In this document: positions 23,453 through 34,858 of the stretch, piece by piece
How positions within the stretch are numbered: position 1 is the stretch's first letter
Layout: every line of letters starts with the position of its first letter
Assembly: GCF_001949145.1 (NCBI RefSeq)
Contig: NW_019091464.1
Coordinates: 954,346 to 991,459, forward strand
Source: Acanthaster planci
Lineage: Eukaryota; Echinodermata; Asteroidea; Valvatida; Acanthasteridae
Reading direction: 5' to 3'
DNA: 37,114 nt
Program-made: the position numbers and the translations under genes
Notes under the pieces: model-generated
Databases searched by the model: none
The model's input: the letters and a program-made list of their open reading frames with translations, nothing else
What the model was told of the DNA's origin: nothing

Positions 23453-23901
23453 GAGTTCGGGCGGCCTGTTCTTGACACGAGTTTCTTGTTCTTGTGCTCG
23501 AACGGCGGGAACACGACTCAAGTACACTGTTCCCGGAACAGGATTACGCACCACCTCCTTGTCAGGGTTTTACAGGAACACACGGGAAAACTCCTGAGAT
23601 TTTAATTTTTGAACAGCTGCAAAAAAAATATCGAGATGGCTCACAAAGCTGGAGACAATTGGAAATTTTACAAAATTAACAATAATCATTTCAATAATCA
23701 AGAAATGAATGTTCCTTTTTAAATAGAAAAGAATTCAGCCCAGCTTTCCAAAGTTCACTCTGAAAGAACGTACATGGATGCCGCCATGATGCATGGAGCA
23801 ACCAGCAATAACGAGTTTTACGTTCCCGGTGTTTGAGTGGCCAACTAACAAACAACAAAACGAGCGGTTCTTGAACATACAAGAACAAGCCGCCCGAACT
23901 C
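23453..23901. mobile_element. MITE-like element with 22-bp inverted ends
   Basis: gagttcgggcggcctgttct (from 23453) is repeated in inverse at the right end, agaacaagccgcccgaactc (to 23901), with one mismatch over about 22 bases. Inner copies of cgggaacac/gttcccggtgt and actcaa/ttgagt also mirror each other loosely. No protein is encoded. Superfamily unknown; no clear target duplication. Confidence 0.6.
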
Positions 23902-26900
23902 ACCATCATGTTCCATCACTTTGTCTGCGCACTAACCTAATGTCCTCACATGTCACATGGTTCTGAGAGAGTTATGCCCCTTAAGTTTTTGTCTTTCAAA
24001 ACTATTAAGCCGGGGTAACTCCAGGCCCTTAATATTTTGCCACATGACATACCACCTATGTAACCACAATATATAAACCTAAAATGGTTTTGAGAACCGA
24101 TGAAACACTCTCAATAGCAGGACATGGTGCTGGACAGCATGAGCTCAGAATGGTGTACTGATTTTGTAGACTCGTTGCATACACACTGGTCATTTTTCTG
24201 AAATGGGTTGGCACTGGTGTGATTGGTTTGGGGAGGACACTGTTTTCAATCTCTGTTCACTCTTAATGATTGACTGGCGCTAACTTGTCAGTTTGCCTAG
24301 AAATGAACTTGTTGAATCCCAAACTTTACTGAAAGAGTAAGAACAGTGCCACATGTGCCTGCTCTACCTAACAAAACAGAGCACAGCAGCTAATCACGCA
24401 CAAAATGTCAGTTCACTTTAGTTAACAACACCTGTGAATTTGTGCGTGACTAGGTGTTTGAAACAGGATTGGAAACATGCTGGAAGCTTCTTAGGCCTAT
24501 CATTTGTCGGTACCTAGCACCTTGCAGTGTCATTCCATCCAGTCCTGCAGTAGCATGCAGATTGCTATCATGTTATACATTGTACATGCATCTGGTCTAT
24601 GCTGCACGTATTGTGAAGCACAAGCTATTTGTGTTATGTTCATTGATTTCTGGCATTATTTATACTTACTGTAAATGTGTACATTTTGTAAATTGTATCA
24701 TTAGAACCTTTTAACTATGCATCTGTAAATACACAAACTGAGGAAGTGGGAGTTTGGTTTCAGATTGCAACGGCATTAGACATCTTTTGGTTTTGTTTTT
24801 ACTGCTTTTTTTTAATCGTCTGTGGTAGTTTAACGGTAGCTTTTTTTCTTTTTTCTCTGCCTCATTTTTCTGACCACAGTCCTCTTTGTAACTGTAAAGT
24901 TCCATCCAAGAAAAGTCCCACTTCTCCTTCATAGATTCTCAAGCTGTAGTTCTCTCTGTAGCGTTGCAGGAAGGCATTTCTCAGTTTCGTTGTCAGCTTC
25001 AAAGAGTCAAGCTAAACAACGGGACGCACGAGGACAAAGCCAATAGTTACAACAGCAGTCTATTTTCTTCTCTGTAAAAAAAGTGCCTTTGACATGGAAG
25101 ACATGGAGAGAAAATAGGGTGTTTAGAACGTGTGTTTGTCTGACTCTCGTAGTTGCCTAAGCTTAGCACTACAATTGATGGAATGAATGCCTGTACTGTA
25201 CATATATGTGCAATTGTTACTGGTATAAACATGTGAAGGGAACTACATACAGGTGCATTTGATTTGACATAATTGGTCAGTAAAAATGAGCAGTGTACAC
25301 ATTTCATCAGGGTTACATTTCACTCAGATGTTCAATGACGGTGATAGTATACAAAGGCCACTTGGTGAGAAGAGTGGGTAGTTTATTTCCTGAGGCATTG
25401 GCGGTTGGCAAACTCGTCCAAAGATCGGGCTGAGATAACTGGTACATGTATGTGAACTTGCAATACTGCTGAGTGAATGTCCAGAACACAAAAGAAAGAT
25501 AACACCAGCAACACAAGGTGAAATGTACCCCTGGTGAGGATGTTTGTGTCATCATAATCTCTGTAGTTGTGAGGCATGATGACATGACACTGTGTTCATT
25601 CTGAGAGCTAGGTGGGGACATACACATGGATTGGTTAACTTGGCATTTTTTCTTTACCCCTAAAAACTTCAAACCACATCACATGGCCAACTATCTTCAA
25701 ACATCCACTTTTAATACAACCTTATTTCTAATCCGTTCAACGTGCGACATTTATTAGGATTTCAAAGGATAGTCCCCATCTAGGTCTCAGAATGCACCGT
25801 GATGCTACATATGTTTTGGCTGTGTTTGACTCTATAGAACACCCCGTCACAAAGCGAGCATGTGACTAGGCCTGCATCCTCTAATCCCCAAATGCAGGTA
25901 TCATAGTTTTTAGAGACAACACTTGATGAAGTGCTGATGATCAGCAGCACCGAGGGGTGTTGGATTAAAATCAAAACGTGAGAGGCTGCCTGCAGTGCTG
26001 TTATTGTAGAATGATGACCTTTCAAACTATCTTGAATATAAATTACATAGCATGCAAATCAGCCCTGTAAAATGCAGAAGTGGACTGATGGGGGGGGTTA
26101 AAAGAATTTTTGTTGTGGTGCTTAAAACTTTTGGAATCACATGGTACATAACCAAACAGGAGGGAGTAAAAGCCAGGACGATGTCTTTTAATTTATATTT
26201 TATTCAAGTTCATACTTCCATTAAATTTTTTAGCCGAATGTGTTTTTCCCCATGACTCTTAAATAGTCCATTGTTGCACTATTTGTGAATGCTTGCACAT
26301 TACTGGTTATTTGAACACAAATGGGTGTTTCATACGTGCACGAGTGAATAGCTCCTTGCCAAAGTGGATAGACTCAGAGGTTAGGTTTCTGTTTACTGAA
26401 AGAGAAAGCGTTGCCATTTTTAGTATGTGCTCATACACATGTATTAAAGACCCATGAAAAACACTTGCTAGACCATTCAACTTGCACCCTTGTGATTGCT
26501 TTCATTTGCTGTCTTAGAAGACGAGTTACTATTAAGTGCACTCAAACATAAGGAAACGTCAGAATATTAGATTGAAAAGGGTCAGTTGTCTGACATGGCT
26601 AATTTTCTGCTGCTGCCCTCAAGTGAAGCAAACTGGAGCAGTGTGGCGCAAGCAATTCACACTGTTGATCATGCATTTGAAAGAAAGACATATTCAAATA
26701 TCCTCCAAGCTGAGCTTTGGTATACATGCAAGGGGTCCCATAATTCATGCTGAAATTACATTTGTCTGGTACGCAAAAGAATCATCTTTTTTTTTTTTAA
26801 TGAAGTCCTTTTTTACCAGTCCATTTGCCTTGGGCTTGTCATAAAGGTCATCAGGTTTGGAAAGTTTGTCTTTTCCACCCATCCAAGTCTGTTGCCTGTG

Positions 26901-28973
26901 CATGTTCACTCCGCTTGCCTGCATACAGTGATTGTTCTGTTTTGTAAATACCAAAGCTTGTATTATTTCTTAAATACAAAGACTGCAGGAACTGGTTACT
27001 ATTTGTTGACATCACATTTATAGCACAGGGTATGCTTGACTAAGCTATATGCATCCTTTTTTTTAATTTAGGGATAAATATCGACTTTGACTGCTTATCA
27101 TACATGTAGGTCCGACTCTGTGATGTTGAATTGACAAAACTGTCTAGAAATCTATTAACGGCATAAATGGTGTGTTGCACATGGTGACCTGACTTACCAA
27201 ATCTCGCGTGAGCGAAATCAAGGTTTGTCGCCCACATAATGACATAATGTGCATTCACATCAGGATGCCAAGCTGAGCGATACAATCGCACTACCAACCA
27301 AAATGATTGTAAGACTAATTTTGTGGGATCCAGTCACATTGTGTGCTTCACATCCACGAGGATACATTTTATGCATTAACCCTCTTTAATGTTTGGGAAG
27401 GCAATGTCCTACTAGTGGGTTTTGTTTCACAACTGTTTGAAGTACATGTACACTGTACGCAGCTGTATGCAAAGAAAAGGGCTGTTCTCCATTGTTGCAT
27501 TCTTAAGTTCTTTCTTAAGAATGGTGTCAGGTTCTCTCTTCAGAACTTCGAAGGTTTTCACACCCAAATGGCACAATACAGGTCACAGCAGTTGTGACAT
27601 TCCCCACTTTTGTACCGGTTATACAAATTTACAAACCACACTCATTACAACTTCCTTACATCACCGGTGTACATGTACTTCTTTATTAACAGAATAATTC
27701 AGCGTCCCATTAAGTAGCTTTGTCGATTTTTAAGCAGTGTTTTTAATTTAAGAAGAAAGTTGTCAGCCCAACCGACACTCCAGTATTATTAGCTTTGACA
27801 TCGACAAGTTATCCCAATAAATGCTTCTAGAAAACCCTGCATTGGAATGTACTTTGGAGTACCAAATCCCACTCTGTGGAAAAGGTGCAAACTCAAAACA
27901 ACCAAAGGAAAATAAACGTGCAGTTCCTTTTGCACTAATAGTAGACACCAATGGTGTTGTCAGCATGCTTTGTTTAATGGTGAATCTGTAATTAAAAAAC
28001 ATAATTAAACTGCTGCTCAGATCCAGTTCCATTTTTAAAATCTTTCCTAACCATTCTAAGAATGCTTGATGGGTAGTGGGCCCAATTTCATACACATGTA
28101 TGGCACTGCTCACGGTGAATAATCATTTAGGGTTCCTAGTAAACAATGAGCGCCACATTTTTACAAAGTAAAAAATATCCTATGTGTGTTTGTGTGCGTG
28201 TTGTGTGCACATAATGTGGAGTTGGGGGAAAAAGTATGAAATCTGCAAAGGTACCAGGCACTCACTTCACACTCTCCCAACAACCTTAGTATTTACTAGG
28301 GACGGGGTATTGCATGGAATGCACACTATTCTGCATGATGGGTTTGATGGCTTACTTATTTTGTAGGTTAACAAGGCATTTGGGTTTATTCACTTGTGTA
28401 AAGTTTTGTCCATCTTGAGAAGAGGCATCACCCCCTCATTGGTCAAAAAGAGTCATGTTGGTGGGGAGTGTTCATTTGTTGGTAGTAACATGACTGCAAT
28501 GCATGCATTTCATAGTCGTTTTTGAACCTGCGAGATACAGTTCCAAAGAAGCCTCCGTCATGTCCGCTGCTATTAGAAATCTTTGGTCCAGCTTGGAGCT
28601 CTGGAGTTGTGAAAATTTCAGTGATAGTGTTGGAAACCCAGTGCTGACAATAGTACAATTCCTGAGCTAAGCTAGCAAACTGAGCCCAAGTTGACTTCTA
28701 TATAAAGGTTGATGCTGGATGTGCTTTCAACACTCAAGGCCATACATGCACCTGTACGTGTAGATAAGTACGGACTACATGAATACCAAATACATGTGTG
28801 TACATGTACACACAGCACAAGTTGATGGACTTCGTACACATAAGACCTGTTCTATGGCTCTAATTTCGAGTGTGGTTGACACTGATTAGGGTGTCTTGTC
28901 AAAAGAAGCAAGGGATAGTTCCTAACACATACATGTGAACTTTGTGGTTGTATCCGAGGTCACATGAGCTCGG
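23902..28973. other. Intergenic space between converging RALGPS and CDK9
   Basis: About 5 kb probably holding the 3' UTRs of both genes. No conserved protein is recognisable in any frame. The longest ORFs (minus strand 25313-25672 and 27763-28113) lack motifs. One exon-like stretch at 26817-26918 on the minus strand is listed separately. Confidence 0.5.
26817..26918 (-). other. Orphan exon-like segment, unknown
   Basis: On the minus strand an AG (26920-26919) and a GT (26816-26815) enclose exactly 34 codons without a stop, giving QQTWMGGKDKLSKPDDLYDK then PKANGL. The charged, proline-containing composition looks more protein-like than nearby ORFs. The acceptor has no good pyrimidine tract, no partner exon was found, and a poly-A run follows downstream. 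It could be an exon, a retro-copied fragment or chance. Confidence 0.2.
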
Positions 28974-29854
28974 TCAGTATATTCTGTCATATGTTGCATC
29001 AGTGGCATTGGCAGGTCTCCCTGATGCCTGGGGGTGTCTTTGGCCATGCATCTGTCCACCATGTCCTGGATGGTGACCCTGATTGATTCTTCGCTTGGGT
29101 GCCAAATACTCAAACATGGACGTATTGAGCTTGGACAGCAAATTGACCAGGCTACAGGGCATGGGGTCATTCCAGAAGAAGTCATGGTTCAGTGCCTGGT
29201 CAGCATCGGTCCGTGACTTGGGATCCAGTGTCAGCAGTTTGTCAATGAGGTCTAGGGCAAACTGGTCCTTGACGTACTTCTTGAGCCGGTCCTTGACCTT
29301 GCGCTTCTGGCCCTGTGGCAGCTCCAACTTGTGGAAGAGGTCAAGCTTTGTCACGTCAGGCCAGACCTCAGGCATGACAGACCCGCACAGGTTGCTGATC
29401 AGTGTCAGCTGGTGTTGTTCCGTGTTGCCTTGCATAATAGGGCTGCGTGTCCACATCTCGGCCATGATGCAGCCTGCGCCCCACAAATCAATGGCTGGTG
29501 TGTAGTTGCGCTCGCCCAGGAGCAGCTCTGGGGGGCGATACCACAGTGTGACTACCCTGTTGGTGTAACGGTTGACCTGACCCGGCTTGGGCATGCTGAA
29601 TGCCCGCGCCAGGCCAAAGTCCCCCAGCTTGAGCTTGCCTTCCTTGGTAATGAAGATGTTAGCAGCCTTCATGTCTCGGTGGAGCACTTTGTTGCTATGA
29701 ATGTAGTACAGACCATTCAGCAACTGCTTCATCACCTCCTTGATTTCTCCCAGGGAGAAATGCACATTGTAGTTACTGAGAAGACCTGCCAAGTCATGCA
29801 CGCAGAACTCAAAGACTAGATAGATGCTACCCTTGTAACGGTTGTACATGGTGG
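28974..29854 (-). CDS. CDK9: CDK9 exon 4 (large terminal exon)
   Basis: 881 bases encode three quarters of the protein without an intron: hinge (IYLVFEF), HRD loop, DFG, activation loop, whole C-lobe and tail. Its GC content and C/G-ending codon use are visibly higher than in the surrounding DNA. The acceptor is tttgttgacag. Open reading on the opposite strand (29034-29819) is a shadow of this constrained exon. Confidence 0.96.
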
Positions 29855-32800
29855 CTGTCAACAAACCAAAAAACAACCTGTTTGATTTGTTGAAAATTGT
29901 GACCAAAACAAAAGAAACACTGAGATTAAATCTAGATCCTAATCTAACGTACATGTACATGTACCAAACTGATGGTTTCCAGGGGAAAAAATCAACAAAC
30001 AAGCAACACATTTTATAAGTACATGTACATGTATTCCAAGAAGCAGGGAGTCATGTAAGTGGCTTTGTTACATTATACAAACTTCTCATTGATGCTTCTG
30101 ACAGTGATGGTAAGAATAATTTCATGAGGTGACAGACAGGATGATTCAGTCCATGATACAGAGCCAAATGCAGAGAAATTCTTGCTATTGCATGAATGTG
30201 AAACATCGCTTGTTTGTTTTATGCTGAAAAAAACCCGTGTCATCTGAACAAATCCTGACGTGAATAAATGCTGTATCAACAATAAATTGTGGCCATGAAG
30301 AAGAACATTCCATTACAGCCATTGATTAGAATGTTTAACAACTGTTGAATCCTGTGATGTGGGATATAAAATATTGAATATCCGAGGGACTCATAACACT
30401 ACAGGTATATCAACACCTGTTTTGTCATATCTCTGTCTTGATGATGTCTTTCACTAGTTTTCAAGGGAAATAAATGGCAAGAAAGGAAACTTTTCACATT
30501 GGCGGTCTCTGCATTATCCTGTGTTTTGTGGAGCTTAGGGTGAGTGCGTGTGCAAACAATACCATACAGGGCCAGCTTATGTGATATCTGAAGGTGAGTG
30601 CAGCATCGTGCTTTCATTGCCGTCTCACATGATCATTCTGGGCCAATGAAAAAGGTATTCAAGACAGGTGTGACAATCTGTTTTAATGACGAGGTCGTGC
30701 AGTGCATTGGGACAAACAAGTCAGTGACTGATAATCCACGGACCATCAATGGGATAACACATTTATGCACCTAGGTTATATGAAACATAACAGGATTAAG
30801 TGAACAGAGACTCACCTTTGGTGCGACATATTTCTAGGAGGGACACTACATTTTCATGTTTGAGAAGCTGAAGAATCTTGATTTCTCTCAGTGCTGTGAT
30901 GGGGAACTGTGAAAACAAATCAAGAATACCGTGGGAATGTACACCTGATTACTGAACAAATGAAATTAGTTTAAAAAGGAGGTGGTGTAGGATTCTGAAG
31001 GGTTTAGGATGGATGAGCCCCTCCACTATCACTTTACATGAGGTTTAATACCCTTAGAGAGTTGATGTACAAACTAAATACCATTGATTTACGGCTTAGT
31101 GAAGGATTTGCAAAGAATCTAGGAAGTTCAATGCAAGAATGCCTAAGGAGATGCATGTACATTGTAGGGTTAACCTTTACAAACCGAAGCAGGTTAACTG
31201 CATGCAGTACTGAACTAAGTCAAACAACTCACTACAACCGAATGACAAATTCTTTACTTGACATGTCAAGCCTCATACAAAGTAAACAGTGCCTCGGTTG
31301 ATGCTTTGTCTAGCTCAGACTCATACATGTATCTGACAGGAAATGATGAGCTTACCCCTTCTTTTTCATTTTCCATGAGCACCTTCTTCAGAGCAACAAC
31401 TTTTTTGGTTTCTCTGTGCTCCGCCTTGAAGACTTCCCTAAGGAATAAAAGGTGTCAGTATTGAAACATGTAAATAATGGAGATTATTTAATTAATTTGC
31501 TCAGAGATCTATCAACACTAATGGAAGAGGCCACAAAGCCAGAATATGTCTACAGGACTAAAATCAACAATGCAATGTTATGCATTTAGCATTCATACCA
31601 TCAATGATATACATGAAGAGCTGTACTTGGTATGCCAGTACAATTTACATGAACATGTCAAGAGTAGCTTGTGAACATGTGCAGTGAGGTTTTGAGGGAA
31701 TTTTGGAATTTCACCATGACCAACGTTCGTCTAGTTTCATGTTTACACTGTCATTGTGAATTTGTATTCATGTAATGAAACTTCAACCTAGTGCAAGTTG
31801 GACTATTTGCCTTAAAAGTCATCCAGGAAAACAAATCACGGTCCAAACAAAGTATCCTGCAATCTTGCATCTGATGCAGGATTGGATTCAAAACAGAAGA
31901 ATACTGTAGTTTCGGAACTCTTTTGGCATGGGAGAAAACAATAACTTCCAGGTCCCAAAGTTGTGTGTGTTTGATCCAACACCTGGTTATTGGGAGCCAT
32001 GGAACTGCTATGTATGTGCTCACTGGATTTTAGTTTAAAACCCTCCTATGCTAAGGTGCATTCTTGACACAGTTGTCACATCAGTCAAAATCAGTCCAAT
32101 TTCCCATACGTGTCTGTATTGGGGGAAATCAACTGGTAGGCATTTTTTACTGTTTTTGACGGTTAAAACAGAAGGAGGGTTTTAATGATCATGCTACATG
32201 TATGTAGAAAACTAAACCCTCCAAAGCCCTAACAGTCCTCAATACTCCAATTTTGGTGTGATTTTACAAACCATTTTGAGTGAAATCAATTAATTGGAGG
32301 AAAAGCCTACATATAAGATTTAACGGTCTTCATGGTGAAGGAAACTAGATTTATAGTAACGATTGCAGTAACACCATGTATCTATCTCTTCTTTGAGTAT
32401 GTGTGGTTCTGTGGAACCGGGGAATAACTCAACATTTCGGACAGTGTATTCTGTCCGTCTTCAGGAGACTGCAGGATTCTAACTGGGAGTGGAGCTTATA
32501 TGGTGTAGAGAGGGATCCAGATGTAGGGATTAGCTCGGTGAGGCGTTAAGGCGGGAACAGTGATGGCAGGAACAATGGATGCTGCACTGGATCCTGGAGC
32601 TGCATGGCCTGTGTGTGTGCCTACTGGAGCGTGTCAGTTGGAGTTGGCAGAGGGAGAGTGACTAGCTGGGTACCAAGGGTAGAGAAGACGCATAGGCTAA
32701 CTGAGGGGGAAACCTAACTAGGGAGTCCTAGGGTATAGGAGACCCGTTGGACTGGGATGTTAGGATGGGGCGCCAGATATCTCTGATGTTGAAGCCGATG

Positions 32801-34089
32801 TCTTGGGGAACTGTGTTATGCTTGATAATTTCCATGGCTTCTCTGATGCGGCGGGGATACCATTGAGTTATTCCCCGGTTCTTCTCAGAACCACACATAC
32901 TCAAAGAAGAGATAGATACATGGTGTTACCGCAATCGTTACTATAAAAGCCTACATGTATGACGGATACTTGGACTCTACTATCCCCAGTCAAAATGTTA
33001 AAAATGCGATTCAGAGAAGTTACTTGGATTACACTTCATCCACACCTTTTGTCAAATACGCGGACCACACAGTTAATTACAAACATGACAAAGGTGATGC
33101 CCATTTCTACGATGCCCAAAGAGCATGAAGAGTGACAAACAATGCATGCATGAAAAATTATGCGCCTGTTTAAAATCATACATGTCATGTAAATTTTAAG
33201 TTGACACTGGATAAGGCATATAACCATTAACCAGTCTGTGCGGTCATAAGCCTTATCGCAAACACTGCACGGGTGATTTTGCACAATTGTAGAAAGGCAT
33301 TGTGGGAAGGAAAAAGGGGTATTATTTGAGCGGACGTCGGAACCCACAGTTCTGGGGGTACACCCACCCCCCTCTGAAAATGATCCAAACGAAATGTGGA
33401 ACAAGCTTAGCCATTGGTCCAATGCATGCCCAATTTGATAAACACAAACAGTGCGGTCATCGGGTGTAAACGCGAGATTGGAGAGAAAAAAAGTCCGATT
33501 TTAAAAAATAATTGGTCTCGCAGTCTGAAACTACCGTACAACCACCCTCCCAGCATGCCCAGGAAACTTTGATTGATAAAACAGAATTTGCATAATACAA
33601 GATCATTTATCACAGAAGCTTAAAAACACACCCAGCGTTACAACCCCATGTACATGAAACCAACGATGGCCGTAAGACACTAGTGACTTGGACTGTCACT
33701 GTGTCTAATCACGTGTCCCCCAAGAAGTCAACATGCTCAACCCAATTAAAATTCCAAACATGCATGACATTCAAGATGGGCCAACGTTATGAAGAACGAA
33801 CACACACAAAACTGGCTTGATTTTGCCTTTGCACAGTTAATAGGAAATGTTCAGTCTAGGTGTTAAGATCACGCGGGCCTATGACCTGGGCATGTAACAG
33901 CGGTACTTCATTCCTGAGAATATTGTTTAAAATGGCCTGGTGTCGGGAAAACATGGATATGGCGAACAGCTTAGAAAGGCCTACCAACCCAAACGTTCCC
34001 TGTCCTATCTTCGCTAGCTTCTCATATTTCGACACTTCGTCGCAGTATGGAAAATCCAAAGGATCGCGTTGATACGCTGCCATATTCAT
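28974..34089 (-). CDS. CDK9: Cyclin-dependent kinase 9 (P-TEFb catalytic subunit), complete, 4 coding exons
   Basis: Ser/Thr kinase which, with cyclin T, phosphorylates the RNA polymerase II C-terminal domain and DSIF/NELF in the nucleus to release paused polymerase. Exons: 34089-33989, 31437-31356, 30906-30816, 29854-28974. They join in phase into 384 codons plus stop; human CDK9 has 372 residues. Visible landmarks: CDEVSKYEKLAKIGQGTFGE (glycine loop); VALKK with catalytic Lys51; PITALRE cyclin-binding helix at residues 63-69; HRDMKAAN with Asp152; DFG at 170-172; activation loop NRYTNRVVTLWYRPPE with T-loop Thr189, equal to human Thr186; and WGAGCIMAEMWTRSPIMQGN. The start ATG at 34089 is chosen because it opens the frame; the ATG two codons later (MAAYQRD) is an equally good start. 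The C-tail is Gly/His-rich but keeps an aromatic-acidic-Arg-hydrophobic ending (YDRIY). Confidence 0.97.
29855..30815 (-). other. CDK9 intron 3
   Basis: 961-base intron with two acatgtacatgta words (29951-29963 and 30021-30033). Nothing else recognised. Confidence 0.6.
30816..30906 (-). CDS. CDK9: CDK9 exon 3
   Basis: 91 bases. FPITALREIKILQLLKHENV then VSLLEICRTK. It contains the PITALRE helix after which the kinase was first named. Donor GTGAGT, phase 1. Confidence 0.95.
30907..31355 (-). other. CDK9 intron 2
   Basis: 449-base intron between exons 2 and 3. An 87-codon ORF on the plus strand (31038-31301) has no motif and is taken as chance. Confidence 0.6.
31356..31437 (-). CDS. CDK9: CDK9 exon 2
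   Basis: 82 bases. Starts with the last base of the Gly codon, then EVFKAEHRETKKVVALKKVL and MENEKEG. It carries the ATP-binding lysine and ends in phase 0 at GTAAGC. Confidence 0.93.
32351..32946 (-). mobile_element. Fold-back element carrying a Penelope-like retroelement tail
   Basis: 82- and 84-base arms (32351-32432 and 32863-32946) are inverted copies, about 95% identical, beginning ttatagtaacgattgc. On the minus strand, 32877 to about 32720 reads IREAMEIIKHNTVPQDIGFN followed by IRDIWRPIL and soon a stop. This resembles the C-terminal end of the GIY-YIG endonuclease of Penelope-like elements (REA.EI..N...N.D.G..I...W.P.L pattern). The reverse transcriptase and the rest of the endonuclease are absent, so it is a non-autonomous or 5'-truncated copy. 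Annotated from pattern memory; a database search has not been done. Confidence 0.6.
32435..32464 (-). ncRNA. Hammerhead-ribozyme-like core inside the fold-back element
   Basis: On the minus strand: CTGAAGA, an extra C, stem GGACAG, loop AATACA, stem CTGTCC, GAAA. CUGANGA plus a hairpin plus GAAA is the hammerhead catalytic core, and such ribozymes are known in Penelope-like element terminal repeats. The extra C is not standard unless it pairs with the first G of GAAA. I could not identify stems I and III or the cleavage site. Confidence 0.3.
33989..34089 (-). CDS. CDK9: CDK9 exon 1
   Basis: Encodes MNMAAYQRDPLDFPYCDEVS through the glycine loop IGQGTFG. It ends two bases into a Gly codon before GTTGGT. 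The three extra N-terminal residues relative to human account for the +3 numbering offset through the kinase domain. Confidence 0.93.
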
Positions 34090-34858
34090 TTCTGCTATTT
34101 AACCTTCAACTGGCTAAACCGATAGCATCGCAAAAATTTACTCAAGCTCGTTCTCCATTTCCCACAGACAGTGTAGAGTAAGGCAAGCACGTAGGTCGAA
34201 ATACATAGTTTCCGCCTATCGTAGAGGGCGCTCTTATAAAATATCGAGGAACTCACCCACTCATGCATTTGGCTCATACATTACGAATTTCTCCCATTTA
34301 AACGAATCCGAGTTAGACCTCTCTCACTCGGCAAGAAAACATCCATTCTGAAATGACAGCTTTCCCCAGTGGACAATTTTTATTGCCCCCTTGTGGTGAT
34401 AAACCATGCCAGTAGTCCTATGCTTTTGACCTCTGCTAAAGGTACCAGTCCTTGGTACAAAGTGAATGACAGATTTGTGCCATCCTTTGCTGGTTTGGTC
34501 ATTCATTGCTGGATTGATCACTGACTTGATGCTGCGCAGAGATATGAAAATCAAAAAATAAGAATTTAGAGTTCATTTTCACGTACATTTATAATCTATA
34601 TGAAATGTTTTGGTGCCCGTATAAAAAAGCAATTTGTAACAAAGTAACAATCATTTGCAAACAGAATATAATGAGATAATTGTGTCATCAGTTAAAATGA
34701 AATATTCTGGGGCCTTTTTTTCCTTTCATGATGGACTCTCCAAGAGTAAATTGGCTGCCATATAAGGGCAAGGTTAAGGTGATTTCCTCATCTTCATCAT
34801 CCATCATTTTACAGTCTTGGTGCAGTTCTCAAAATGTTCAGTTTCTAAAGAAGGTCAA
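34090..34858. promoter_or_regulatory. Putative divergent promoter between CDK9 and the right-hand gene
   Basis: The CDK9 start codon and the first ATG of the plus-strand gene lie about 770 bases apart, head to head. A TATAAA occurs at 34235-34240 (plus strand) next to tagagggcgctc, about 145 bases upstream of the CDK9 ATG. No CpG island is evident. If the plus-strand gene has an earlier exon here it was not recognised. Confidence 0.35.

Larger units (their letters stand above)
31438..33988 (-). other. CDK9 intron 1
   Basis: 2.55 kb first intron, containing the Penelope-related fold-back element at 32351-32946. No other exon was recognised. Confidence 0.7.

Noticed and set aside
25313-25672. 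119-codon minus-strand ORF in the intergenic space
   Set aside because: No motif, no splice partner, composition like surrounding non-coding DNA.
27763-28113. 116-codon minus-strand ORF downstream of CDK9
   Set aside because: No recognisable domain; probably random sequence in the CDK9 3' flank.
29034-29819. 60-, 140- and 162-codon plus-strand ORFs
   Set aside because: They are the antisense shadow of CDK9 exon 4, whose GC-rich codons suppress stops on the other strand.
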